From: Fibrobacter sp. UWB11
GTDB lineage: Bacteria; Fibrobacterota; Fibrobacteria; Fibrobacterales; Fibrobacteraceae
Reading direction: 5' to 3'
Assembly (NCBI RefSeq): GCF_900143015.1
Contig: NZ_FSRT01000004.1
Span: forward strand, 62,001-126,000
Length of the DNA stretch: 64,000 bases
Within the stretch, counting starts at the first letter, position 1. Each line of letters begins with the position of its first letter. The position numbers were made by a program, and so were the translations under genes. The notes under the pieces are model-generated. The model was not told the origin of the DNA and did not search any database. It saw only the letters and a list, made by a program, of their open reading frames with translations. Shown here piece after piece: positions 1-8,511 of this stretch.

Positions 1-1932
1 GTCTTCCTTGAATCCCTTGATGTTTTTCACCATGGTCTTGGTCATTTCGACGATGCCGCTCATGAATGCTTCGCGAGATTCCTTGCCCTTCGAGATGAGG
101 TCCATCTTGTATTCCCATTCGCCGGTGAGTTCCGGGCTGGTGAGGGCTTCGCAGTTCATAGCAGAAAGGACCTTGATGAGGTCGAATGCCTTTGCTGTCG
201 GAATCATTTCCTTGCCGTCGCGGATAACGTACTTGTCGCTCACGAGCTTTTCGATAATGGCTGCTCGTGTAGCCGGCGTTCCAAGGCCGCGCTCCTTCAT
301 GGCGTCGCGCAGTTCATCATCTTCGACGAGCTTACCGGCACTTTCCATCATCGAAAGGAGCGTGCTTTCGGTGTAGTGTGCTGGCGGCTTGGTAAAGTCT
401 TCCTTGGCGTCAATTTCAAGCATCTTGGCGGTGTTGCCATTGAGCTGTGGAATGTTCGATTCTTCGTCGGATTCCTTGCCGTAAATTGCCTTGAAGCCCG
501 GATCCACAAGAATCTTGCCTTCGGTAATGAACGTTTCGTTTTCGACTGTCGTGATGCGTGTCGTGTTCAAGTACTGCGCTGGCGGGAAGAAAACCGCGAT
601 AAAGCGCTGGCAAATCATCGTGTAGATTTTTTCTTCGGCTTCGGAGAGACCCTTCGGCACGACACCTGTCGGGATAATGGCGAAGTGGTCCGAAATCTTC
701 GAGTTGTCGAAGACCTTCGGTGTGCGCTTCACGTAATTCTTGTCGAGCGCTTCTTGGGCGAACTTGGCGAGCGGGCCTTCGATTTTGCCGAGCGTTGCCT
801 TTACCGGGGCCACGTAGTCTTCGGGCAAGCAACGGCTATCGGTACGCGGATAGGTCGTTGCCTTGTAATGTTCGTAAAGCGACTGGGCTATGGAAAGCGT
901 CGTCTTGGCGCTGAATCCAAAGCGGTTGTTTGCTTCGCGCTGGAGCGTGGTGAGGTCATAGAGCTGACCGCACTTCTGCTGGCTCGGGGCGGTAGTCTCT
1001 TCGATGGAGCCTTTCTTCCCCTTGCACTTGGCGAGAATTTCCTGAGCGCGGGCTTCGTCAAAAATTTGCTTGACGCGGTCCTTGCCGTTTTCTTTATCGA
1101 CGGTGAACCACTTGCCTTGGTAACCGGCTCCGGAGTTGTCGAACGAGGCTTCGATTGTCCAGAATTTTTGCGGTACAAAGCGGTTGCGTTCTTCTTCGCG
1201 CTTTACGATGATGGCGAGCGTCGGGGTCTGCACGCGGCCGCACGGCGTAATCTGGAACCCGCCCATGGAACTGTTGTACGCGGTGAGGCCGCGACTTCCG
1301 TTCATGCCTACAAGCCAGTCGGCTTCGCTACGGCAGAGGGCGGCGTTTCGCAGGTTCACCATGTCTTCTTCGGTGCGGAGGTGCTCAAAGGCGTCCTTGA
1401 TGGCGGCTGGCGTCATGCTCTGCATCCAAAGTCTCTTGAATGTCTTGCCCTTGAAGTTCCCCTTGAGAATGTAATCTACGATGTAATAGAAAATCAGTTC
1501 ACCTTCGCGGCCCGCATCGCACGCATTTATAATTGTCGTGACGTCCTTGCGTTTGATGAGTTTGCCGAGTGCGCTGAGGTGGCTTCTGGTCGTGGGGAGG
1601 GCGACGAGTGGGAATTTTTCCGGGAGCATGGGGAGCGTTTTCATGTCCCATGCCTTGTAACGTTCGTCAATATCTTTTGGGTCCGCGATACCTACGAGGT
1701 GACCTATCGCATGGCTTACGATGGTCGTGTCGCTTTCGTAATAGGCGGTTTCTTTTTTGAATGTTTTGGCGCCGAGTACTTTGACCAAGTCTGCTGCTAC
1801 GCTCGGTTTTTCTGCGATAATAAGGGTCTTACCCTCTGCAACCGGTTTTGCAGCTTTTGTAGCTGTCTTGGTGGCGGTTTTCTTTGTAGTGGTTTTGGTT
1901 GTCGCCTTAGTTGTAGTTTTAGTCGTTGCCAT
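1..1932 (-). CDS. topB: DNA topoisomerase III (type IA), 3' end outside window
   Basis: Type IA topoisomerase that relaxes and decatenates DNA through a transient 5'-phosphotyrosine. 644 codons are visible, open to the window edge, so the C-terminus is missing. After a Lys/Thr/Ala-rich tail (about residues 1-32) comes the Toprim domain, with LIIAEKPSVAADLV near the N-terminus and the acidic DAGREGELI motif. The catalytic tyrosine is in TYPRTDSR, at Y361. The bacterial TopB signature is clear and distinguishes it from TopA. The ATG at 1930-1932 lies 2 nt past the stop of the upstream glycosyltransferase gene, so the two are probably co-transcribed and may be translationally coupled. The basic low-complexity N-terminal tail is unusual, because TopB normally begins directly at the Toprim strand. 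Long open frames on the plus strand here are shadows of this gene. Confidence 0.93.
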   Translation of the reverse strand, partial: MATTKTTTKATTKTTTKKTATKTATKAAKPVAEGKTLIIAEKPSVAADLVKVLGAKTFKKETAYYESDTTIVSHAIGHLVGIADPKDIDERYKAWDMKTLPMLPEKFPLVALPTTRSHLSALGKLIKRKDVTTIINACDAGREGELIFYYIVDYILKGNFKGKTFKRLWMQSMTPAAIKDAFEHLRTEEDMVNLRNAALCRSEADWLVGMNGSRGLTAYNSSMGGFQITPCGRVQTPTLAIIVKREEERNRFVPQKFWTIEASFDNSGAGYQGKWFTVDKENGKDRVKQIFDEARAQEILAKCKGKKGSIEETTAPSQQKCGQLYDLTTLQREANNRFGFSAKTTLSIAQSLYEHYKATTYPRTDSRCLPEDYVAPVKATLGKIEGPLAKFAQEALDKNYVKRTPKVFDNSKISDHFAIIPTGVVPKGLSEAEEKIYTMICQRFIAVFFPPAQYLNTTRITTVENETFITEGKILVDPGFKAIYGKESDEESNIPQLNGNTAKMLEIDAKEDFTKPPAHYTESTLLSMMESAGKLVEDDELRDAMKERGLGTPATRAAIIEKLVSDKYVIRDGKEMIPTAKAFDLIKVLSAMNCEALTSPELTGEWEYKMDLISKGKESREAFMSGIVEMTKTMVKNIKGFKED

Positions 1933-1934
1933 TT

Positions 1935-3065
1935 TTATTTCCACTTGAATCGTCCGAACAGTCCGAACAATACGGCCAGAACGGTAAAGGGGGCGTGTAT
2001 GAATTCAACCGGGATGCACCATTTGAGGAGGTGTTCCTGCTTGAATATTTTGAGCCCGCGAATAATAAGTACCATGTCGCCGACACTTTTTAACAAGAAT
2101 GCAATTAAGGTGGCGACGAATATTTTAAAGCTGAAAATCGAAAGAAAAGCGGTTACACAGAGCATTACGAGGAACATAAATACCATCGAGAGCACAAAGA
2201 CGATTTTGGGCGTGTAGTAGATGGTCTTTGATGCCCAGCGTTTGCGCTGTTCCCAAAGTGCTTTGAGCGTTTCCTTGCCGCTAGTGGTGACGAACGTCGA
2301 AGGGGTAATGCAGTAACGCATGGCCCAGGGGCGGTCGGCTGCCAGTTTTTGCATCAGCAGGTCGTCGTCGCCGCTCTGTATTTTGATAACGCCCGTAAAG
2401 CCGTTTACGCTCTTGAAAAAGCTTTTGCGGTAGGCGAGGTTGTTGCCTGTACTTGTGAGCGGAAGGTGCATGGCGAGCCCTGCGGTCCCGGCTATGCGGT
2501 AAATGAGCGTTTCGACAGCCTGCATGCAAATGATAAATGGTGATTGGCTGTCGGTCGGAATATAGGAGTGCCCGGCGACAAGTTCAATCCCCGGTTCGAA
2601 TTCCTTGATGATTCCCTTGATCCAGGAAGGCTGCACGATGCAGTCGGCATCCGTAAGGCAGAGAATTTCTCCGTTGCAGGCGTCAATGAGCTTGGAAAGC
2701 GCCTGTTTTTTGGGGCTTACACCTTCGGGAATGGAATCGATTGTAAGGATATGCAACTTGCTGAATTTGGCGGCGTATTCGGCAAGAATCTTCGGGGTGT
2801 CGTCCGTGGAGCGGTCGTCTGCCACCCAGACTTCCCAATCGCCAGCATAGTCTTGTGCTAAAACGGAGTCTAGCGTTTCGCGGATTCCTTCGGATTCATT
2901 ACGTGCCGCAATCAGGATGCTCACCTTTGGTAGCGGTTCCGGGTCGGCATAGCCTTCGCGTACTCGTCCGAGTGCACGGTAGAACCGCACTTCTAAACCG
3001 AGATAGAAGATCGCTAAGATAGCCAAAAGCCCGATGGCCACGTATGTCAAAATCGTTAGGAACAT
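1935..3065 (-). CDS. family 2 glycosyltransferase, membrane-bound
   Basis: Processive-type GT2 glycosyltransferase of 376 aa that probably builds a cell-surface polysaccharide or glycolipid from a nucleotide sugar. An N-terminal transmembrane helix (about residues 3-25) is followed by a GT-A domain. Visible motifs are VSILIAARNES, VADDRSTDD (nucleotide-binding Asp), LTDADC (the DXD-like metal site) and EQRKRWASK (the QxxRW-like acceptor motif). Two to three hydrophobic helices follow at about residues 280-370, as in membrane-embedded synthases. It is the first gene of a tight pair with topB, and no functional link to topB is apparent. The acceptor and donor sugar cannot be told from sequence. 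The start ATG at 3065 has no strong Shine-Dalgarno. Confidence 0.88.
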   Translation of the reverse strand: MFLTILTYVAIGLLAILAIFYLGLEVRFYRALGRVREGYADPEPLPKVSILIAARNESEGIRETLDSVLAQDYAGDWEVWVADDRSTDDTPKILAEYAAKFSKLHILTIDSIPEGVSPKKQALSKLIDACNGEILCLTDADCIVQPSWIKGIIKEFEPGIELVAGHSYIPTDSQSPFIICMQAVETLIYRIAGTAGLAMHLPLTSTGNNLAYRKSFFKSVNGFTGVIKIQSGDDDLLMQKLAADRPWAMRYCITPSTFVTTSGKETLKALWEQRKRWASKTIYYTPKIVFVLSMVFMFLVMLCVTAFLSIFSFKIFVATLIAFLLKSVGDMVLIIRGLKIFKQEHLLKWCIPVEFIHAPFTVLAVLFGLFGRFKWK

Positions 3066-3194
3066 TTTTTCTTGGGCAAAATGTAATAACGTTTTTTTGA
3101 GTGTTTAAAACGCACTCTCAAAATCGCGGGGCATTTTTGCGTATATAATATAATAGTAAGTAACTGAGTGCTGAACGCGTGGGCAGTAACCGAG

Positions 3195-4865
3195 TTATTT
3201 TCTCGCGGAAAGTTTTGGCCAGGAATTTTCGGGCTTTTGGTTGAGGTATGTAAGGCGTGTCCAGGAATCGTCGCGGAATGCGCTACCGAGCATGAACTCG
3301 TCCATTTTCCCGGTAAATCCGCCGATTTTAAAGTCTGCAAACTTGCGGCTGCCGTCCCAATCTGTGCGAGTTTCTTCGGCTTCGATTGGAGCACCGTTGA
3401 TAAAGAAACTTATTTGCGGTATGGAATGCTTGCTGAATGCAATGAAAATCCATTTGCCAGCTTCGATTCCTTTTGTGCCTGACGCCCACGTTTGTTTGTA
3501 ACTTGCGGTGTCTGTGGCACCTTCATCGGCGGCATTTTCTGTGGCGATGTGATAGAATTCTACGACAAAGCCTTGTTCAGGTGAGTAGCGGAGTGCGTAT
3601 TCATCTGCTTTTTCAAAGAGGGACTGTTGCTTTAGCGATTCGAGGTTGACCCACAGCGAAAAACAAAATTGCATGCCGTCAAAGGACAAATTAACCTTGC
3701 GGGAGGAATCTATCTTGGCGGAATTAGTTGCTGTGATAGATGTTGCTGCGTCAAGTGCAATAGATGTGCCGAGAACTCCGTCCGAGTCGCGATTTGCGGT
3801 TGATTCGGCGAGCGCTTTTGCGGAACTTAACGAGCCTTCAAAGTAGCTTTTTTCGGCATCGTCCTTGATGTCGGTTCCGCTATCAAAATGGTACACGAGC
3901 GAATAGCTGCGGTTGGTCGGGAACACGTCGTGAGCGTAACCCGATTCAAGTGCGTTGTTGAATGAAAGCTCTAGCGAGTCAGAGACGTTTAATGAATCCA
4001 CGCTTACCCAGAAAATAGCTTCTTTTTCGTCAAAGACTGAATTCACAATCGGGAGCTTTTTGCTACGCTTGCCATCTTTTGAAATGCGTACAACTTCCCA
4101 GCGACCTTGCAAGCGAGCGAGTGTATCGATGTCGCTGTTTTCTGCGGTCAGGCGGAGCGCAAGCGGAATGTCGCTCACAAAAGACGAGAGCGTGTCTTCG
4201 CCTTCGGGGAGTGCAAGCGGGGCGACGAACGTGTATTCGATGTGGGGATAGTTGACGAGCGTCTGGACGGTCGTATCTGATTTGACGAAGACATCCCCGT
4301 AATCCAACGTGTCGTTTTCTATATAAATTCTGAGACCGAGCGTGTCGGTGGGCAAGCTGTCGATAATGGCCTTTTGCGCGTGAACGATCACTTTGCGTAA
4401 GATGGTCGTTCCGGGGATTGTGACCATGGCGGACGTGCCGTCTTCAATGAGGCTGTTGAACGCTATTTCGACAGAGCCTGGCGCGCGGAGCGTATCGCTA
4501 ACGGCGATGGAATCGTCTTCGGTGACGCTTACGTTCTGTACGAGGAACCGTTTGCCGGATTCTTCGTGGAATGCTTCGACGGCGTAAGTGCCTGCAGGAA
4601 TGGAATCGAGGCTGTAGTAGCCTGTGGAATCCGTTTCCGTGGTGTAGGCGGCGGGGAGCTCGCCTGAGGCCGCGTCAAAGTCGCTAGGGACGCAGTGCAC
4701 ACGTGCAAATGCGGCGGGGTTGCCGTTATCCAAAAGGAAAATACCGGCGAGTTCCGGAGAACCCGTCTCGGCGCTGTTGCCTGCAATATGGCTGTCGGAG
4801 GAGCAACCTCCAAAAATTGCGGTGGACGCAATCGAAACAGCCAATATGTTTTTGCAGAACTTCAT
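3195..4865 (-). CDS. surface lipoprotein, carboxypeptidase-regulatory-like plus LamG domain
   Basis: Predicted lipoprotein of 556 aa. The signal peptide ends at a lipobox with C21 (IFGGC), followed by SSDSHIAGN and then an ELAGI segment. Residues of about 38-110 look like a carboxypeptidase-regulatory (prealbumin-like) domain, with TDSTGYYSLDSIPAGTYAVEAF. The last 200 residues look like a LamG/concanavalin-like jelly roll (FCFSLWVNLE, GKWIFIAFSKHS, FINGAPIE). The same layout occurs in the lipoproteins at 18894 and 21212, which each follow a TIGR02147 gene; here no such gene is directly upstream. I chose the ATG at 4865 over an in-frame TTG nine bases earlier. A TATATT box (4873-4878 on this strand) ends 7 nt before that ATG and no Shine-Dalgarno is visible. 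It may bind polysaccharide at the cell surface (inference). Confidence 0.72.
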   Translation of the reverse strand: MKFCKNILAVSIASTAIFGGCSSDSHIAGNSAETGSPELAGIFLLDNGNPAAFARVHCVPSDFDAASGELPAAYTTETDSTGYYSLDSIPAGTYAVEAFHEESGKRFLVQNVSVTEDDSIAVSDTLRAPGSVEIAFNSLIEDGTSAMVTIPGTTILRKVIVHAQKAIIDSLPTDTLGLRIYIENDTLDYGDVFVKSDTTVQTLVNYPHIEYTFVAPLALPEGEDTLSSFVSDIPLALRLTAENSDIDTLARLQGRWEVVRISKDGKRSKKLPIVNSVFDEKEAIFWVSVDSLNVSDSLELSFNNALESGYAHDVFPTNRSYSLVYHFDSGTDIKDDAEKSYFEGSLSSAKALAESTANRDSDGVLGTSIALDAATSITATNSAKIDSSRKVNLSFDGMQFCFSLWVNLESLKQQSLFEKADEYALRYSPEQGFVVEFYHIATENAADEGATDTASYKQTWASGTKGIEAGKWIFIAFSKHSIPQISFFINGAPIEAEETRTDWDGSRKFADFKIGGFTGKMDEFMLGSAFRDDSWTRLTYLNQKPENSWPKLSARK

Positions 4866-4872
4866 TGATACC

Positions 4873-4878
4873 AATATA
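4873..4878 (-). promoter_or_regulatory. -10 box (TATATT) close to the lipoprotein start
   Basis: TATATT reads toward the gene and ends 7 nt before its ATG, implying transcription start at or next to the start codon. No clear -35 hexamer is visible at 17 bp. Confidence 0.4.
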
Positions 4879-4926
4879 TATAAGATTTGCTAAAAGCGGG
4901 AGGGCTATTAATCGCTATAGTAATCG

Positions 4927-7302
4927 TTATTGGATATAGTGGCGTAATGTTTTGCCTGTTTTGGAGTATTCAATCACGATGACGTGCGCAGCGGGCATCT
5001 TGGCGGGCTTGCGATTGCCGGAGTACAGCGGGCGTCCTTGAATGTCAAAGATGCGGTAGAAGCCTGCTTCGGCTTCGGTCGCGCGCTGCATGGGGGAGGC
5101 GATGCCGATGGTTCCGCTGCTCGATTCTGCTGTGATTGCTGAACTGCTGGATTCCGCGACGCTCGATGAAGAAACTTCGCTAGAGCTAGATTCCGCGACC
5201 GCAGAGCTGCTTGCGGGAGCCGCACTGGAACTAGATTCTGCCGCGCCTTCGACGGTGAACGTCACGTATTCAGACATCCACGTGAGTCCGGAATTGTCCG
5301 TCACGACGGCGACTGCGGAATGTGTGCCTGCGGCGAGATTCTTGGCGGTAACCTGGTACGGCGCGGCGGTTGATGTTCCGACGAGCGTGTTGCCGACGTA
5401 GAATGCAACGCTTTTCACGGAGCCGTCGTTATCCTTGGCGTCGGCTTTTAAGGTCACGTCTGCGCTTGCTGTGATTTTTGCGCCAGCGGCAGGTGCGGTG
5501 AGCGTTACGCTTGCAGCCTTGTTGCTTTGACCGAAGCCCTGGTTGTATTCGGGCATTTTGCCGTAGCGTCCGCCGACGCCCGAGAGGTTCGGAATTTCTT
5601 TCGGGAGGTCTGCGACATTGCGCTTTTCAAAACTGTAGCTCGGGTTGAATGTTTCGGCTTGCGGAACTCCGCTTTTCACGGTGCCATTGTAGCGGTGTTG
5701 TTGCTTGGTGCCGTTCCCGAACGTAACTCCGCTAAAGTAAACGTAGCCGTTATCGCCCCATTCGGCCAAATAGCCTTGGCCGTTGTCGATATAGCTATTC
5801 TCGTAGCGCACGTAGGCCTTCGCATTTGCGCTGTGACCATTCGCCCCCGCTACAAAGAAGCGGTTGTAATCTACATACTGGTTGTACAGATGCACCTGCG
5901 AGCCGTTGTTTTCACCGGTGACTTTCGGGACGCGACCGTAAGTGTTGTGCCAGTAGTTGTTGGCGTAAGTTAAATGGGCGTCTTCAACGAGAGCCATGTA
6001 AGGGTCGGTACCCCAGCAGTTGTATTCGTTGGCTCCGTCAAAATCGAGATAACTGATGGTGGCGTTGTCGACAAATTCCATATCCATGCCATCGGAAATC
6101 CATTTGTAGCTGATATGGTCGGCCCAGAATTTGTTTACGTGTTTGCTGGCGGTGCCTACGGTTTCAAGGCCGTCGCCGCCTTCGATCAAGTGCGGGTTCA
6201 CATCGTAAATCGCGAGGTTGCGGTAGATGTGGTTCCCTGAACCTTCGTTACTGCGCACGGCGATGGATGCTCCGCGGAGATTTGCGCCACGGCCCATGCC
6301 CACGAGACTCTTGTTCGGCTTGGTGGTAATCCAGTTGCTCCACGCCTGCAGATTTTCGCTTTCTTGCACAATCTGCACGCCGGCTTCGGTGAGGTCGCTG
6401 CAGCTGTTCGCCTTGAAAGTGATGCGGTAGAACGTGTTGGTCTTGCCGGTCACGCGATTCTTTTCGGTACATGTCGTCTTGCACCAGGTGCGGCCTTTGC
6501 TTTTGGCTTCGGTCACCGCATTGCGCATTTGCCTAAAGTCGTAAGTGCCTTCGGGCACGAGGATTGTAACGGCGTCGTTGCTCTGCAAGTACTTGCGGAT
6601 GCTTGCGGAATCGCTTGCAATGACGACTTTGCCTGCATCGCCACCCGTTGTGGTGACACCGAAGCCCTCGGCTTTCACGTTGAAAGTGAAAAGTAAAACT
6701 GCGGTTGGGTCAGATTCGTCACTCGTCCAAATCCATTTAGCTTGCGTATTCGGGGCGAAATTTTCGAGCGCACCGCCACTCGGGAGCTTGTTGTTTGCGT
6801 AAGAAAGCGTTGTGGCGCCTCCCCATTGCGAGAGGTCGCGGCCCTTGTTTTTCCAGGAGTTGTTGCTGACAACGGGCTTTGACTTCCAGCCACTGCCGGA
6901 ATAGTAAGATTTGTCGAGGTCGTCGATTTGCACGAGAACGCCCGGGGCGCCTTTGCCGTTCACGCTCACGACAGAAATGGCGTTTTCGCCGGGCAGGAAT
7001 GTCATCGGGATAAAGCGCACTCGGCCTGCCTGGTTATCTTCGGCGAGGAGTGAACCGTTGTGGTAGAGCCTGTAACCGCCATCGGCGACAATCCAAATGC
7101 CGGGACCATTCCCTGCATTGTAAGTGGCGGCAATCAGCTGTGAACCGACTTTGTCGCCACCGCCGTAAGCGGCGTCGGACGGGAGCGTAACGACTTCAGA
7201 GGCTTGAATTTTTGCAGCCGCATCTGCCGCGTGTACTGCGGAAATTCCGAAAATTGAGACAACGCTTGCAAGCGCTATTTGACCAAAACCTTTCATACCC
7301 AT
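4927..7302 (-). CDS. secreted pectate lyase (PL1-like) with Ig-like domain and Ser-rich linker
   Basis: 791 aa with a signal peptide (cleavage near residue 25). An N-terminal beta domain of about 180 residues precedes a right-handed beta-helix of the pectate lyase family 1 type at about residues 210-560. Its motifs are SLVGMGRGANLRG, NHIYRNLAIYDVNPH, DGLETV, WADHISYKWISDGMDMEF and NTYGRVPKVTGENN, which contains the likely catalytic Arg. A bacterial Ig-like domain follows (about 600-690, VTLTAPAAGAKITAS to YVTFTV). Then comes a Ser-rich linker with SSSS runs and a C-terminal segment containing FYRIFDIQGRPLYSG, the core of a sorting-type domain. It should cleave polygalacturonan by beta-elimination outside the cell. 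AGTGAGG lies just before the start. Its divergent upstream region carries dyad site 1 (7518-7533) and three stem-loops. Confidence 0.85.
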   Translation of the reverse strand: MGMKGFGQIALASVVSIFGISAVHAADAAAKIQASEVVTLPSDAAYGGGDKVGSQLIAATYNAGNGPGIWIVADGGYRLYHNGSLLAEDNQAGRVRFIPMTFLPGENAISVVSVNGKGAPGVLVQIDDLDKSYYSGSGWKSKPVVSNNSWKNKGRDLSQWGGATTLSYANNKLPSGGALENFAPNTQAKWIWTSDESDPTAVLLFTFNVKAEGFGVTTTGGDAGKVVIASDSASIRKYLQSNDAVTILVPEGTYDFRQMRNAVTEAKSKGRTWCKTTCTEKNRVTGKTNTFYRITFKANSCSDLTEAGVQIVQESENLQAWSNWITTKPNKSLVGMGRGANLRGASIAVRSNEGSGNHIYRNLAIYDVNPHLIEGGDGLETVGTASKHVNKFWADHISYKWISDGMDMEFVDNATISYLDFDGANEYNCWGTDPYMALVEDAHLTYANNYWHNTYGRVPKVTGENNGSQVHLYNQYVDYNRFFVAGANGHSANAKAYVRYENSYIDNGQGYLAEWGDNGYVYFSGVTFGNGTKQQHRYNGTVKSGVPQAETFNPSYSFEKRNVADLPKEIPNLSGVGGRYGKMPEYNQGFGQSNKAASVTLTAPAAGAKITASADVTLKADAKDNDGSVKSVAFYVGNTLVGTSTAAPYQVTAKNLAAGTHSAVAVVTDNSGLTWMSEYVTFTVEGAAESSSSAAPASSSAVAESSSSEVSSSSVAESSSSAITAESSSGTIGIASPMQRATEAEAGFYRIFDIQGRPLYSGNRKPAKMPAAHVIVIEYSKTGKTLRHYIQ

Positions 7303-7374
7303 TGTTCCTCACTTTTTTGCGATTACCCAACTTTTGGCTTGTTCCATCCCTTTATAGCAATTAAGCCAGGCGTT

Positions 7375-7452
7375 GCGGGCTGGCGTCTGAAGCCCGCATT
7401 GGGGGTAATGGAAGACCGCGAAGCGGGCTGCAATTAGGGGGATTATTCCCCC
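7375..7452. other. cluster of GC-rich stem-loops in a divergent promoter region
   Basis: GCGGGCT (7375-7381) pairs with AGCCCGC (7391-7397). A further copy of GCGGGCT occurs at about 7423-7429. GGGGGA (7437-7442) pairs with TCCCCC. No T-run follows, and both neighbouring genes point away, so these are not ordinary terminators. Confidence 0.5.
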
Positions 7453-7517
7453 ATACCCATAATCTATATCTTGCGGCGCGCACTTCAAAGCGCTTTTCTC
7501 GTGAAAGCTGATTTCTC

Positions 7518-7533
7518 GTTGTTTCTGGACAAC
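7518..7533. promoter_or_regulatory. pectin-lyase dyad, site 1
   Basis: GTTGTTTCTGGACAAC, a one-mismatch copy of GTTGTC-N4-GACAAC. It lies between the divergent PL1 gene (start 7302) and the TIGR02147 gene (start 7587). The preceding GATTTCTC is shared with site 3 at the same distance. Confidence 0.6.
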
Positions 7534-7586
7534 GCTAAAGTCGCTTTTTTATACTCCGCAAAACATAATTTTCTTACATTTATGGC

Positions 7587-8435
7587 ATGGGCGAAAAGAA
7601 ACTAGGGAAAAAAATCTTCGAATACCTGGACTACCGGGAGTTTTTGAAGGATTATTATAGCGCAAAGAAGGAGGCGAACCCTGCCTTTTCGCTCCGCGTT
7701 TTCTCGGATAAAATCGGGTTCAAGGCAAAAGATTTCATCAGTCGCGTGATGAACGGAGACAAGAATCTTTCGAGCGCGAGCATCCCGAAAGTGGCTTCTG
7801 GGCTGCGCCTGGGCAAGCACGAGACCGAGTTTTTTATTGGGCTTGTGAAGTTCAATCAGGCGGAAACGATGGACGAGCGCAATGCTGCGTTTGAAGAAAT
7901 GCAGGCGGCGCTCAAGGTGGTGCGCTTTTCCGAGAAACAGCATATTCTCGGGCATGCGCAGTACATGGTGTATTCGCATTGGCGGCACTTGATTATTCGC
8001 AGTCTTATCGGCATGTTCGGTTTTGACGGCGATTATGAAGCGCTTGCGAAAATGGTCCACCCGCATGTGACGGCGGACGAGGCCAAAAAATCGGTCAAGT
8101 TGCTCGAAGACTGTGAACTTATCAAGAAAGGGGACGACGGCAAATACGTGCTCACCGAGAGCGCGATTAGCACGGGGGACCGCACGTCAAAACTTGCGCT
8201 GCGCGGTTTCCACCAGCATTGTTTAAAGCTTGCTGCGGATTCTATTGATCGCGACCCGCCGGGCTCGCGTCACGTTTCTGGGCTTACGCTTGGCATCAGC
8301 CAAGAAGGCTACGAGCGCATCGTGGAGCGCATCAACGCCTTCCGCAAGGAAATTGCGCTCATCGCCGAAGAAGATAAGAATTCAGATAAAGTTTTTCAGT
8401 TGCAATTTGCGCTGTTCCCTGTTGGCGGAAAGTAA
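7587..8435 (+). CDS. TIGR02147 family protein, putative transcriptional regulator
   Basis: 282 aa, a member of the Fibrobacter-expanded TIGR02147 family, whose C-terminal part corresponds to DUF4423. The N-terminus has FEYLDYREFLKDYY followed by a Cro-like helix-turn-helix at about residues 33-65 (FSLRVFSDKIGFKAKDFISRVMNG). The C-terminal half (HPHVTADEAKKSVKLLEDCELIKK) looks like a second winged-helix segment ending in a helical pair. The molecular role of the family is not established; DNA binding is inferred from the HTH. Unlike the two other copies here, it is not followed by a lipoprotein gene. It is divergent from a PL1 gene with dyad site 1 between them, which makes it a candidate regulator of the lyases. 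A TACATT box ends 6 nt before the ATG and no Shine-Dalgarno is present. Confidence 0.82.
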   Translation: MGEKKLGKKIFEYLDYREFLKDYYSAKKEANPAFSLRVFSDKIGFKAKDFISRVMNGDKNLSSASIPKVASGLRLGKHETEFFIGLVKFNQAETMDERNAAFEEMQAALKVVRFSEKQHILGHAQYMVYSHWRHLIIRSLIGMFGFDGDYEALAKMVHPHVTADEAKKSVKLLEDCELIKKGDDGKYVLTESAISTGDRTSKLALRGFHQHCLKLAADSIDRDPPGSRHVSGLTLGISQEGYERIVERINAFRKEIALIAEEDKNSDKVFQLQFALFPVGGK

Positions 8436-8462
8436 TTTTTCTCTCTATCAAATCCTACAACG

Positions 8463-8490
8463 AAACACCTCGGCGTTCGCCGAGGTGTTT
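8463..8490. terminator. bidirectional terminator hairpin
   Basis: AAACACCTCGGC and GCCGAGGTGTTT form a 12-bp stem around a GTTC loop, between the convergent TIGR02147 and PL1 genes. The A-run and T-run ends serve both strands. Confidence 0.8.
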
Positions 8491-8511
8491 TGGTTAGGTT
8501 GATGAGAATAT

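Noticed and set aside
376-2217. Plus-strand open frame of 613 codons
   Set aside because: It is antisense to topB and part of the glycosyltransferase gene; its translation is Cys/Phe/Arg-rich with no domain, while the minus strand encodes clear conserved motifs.
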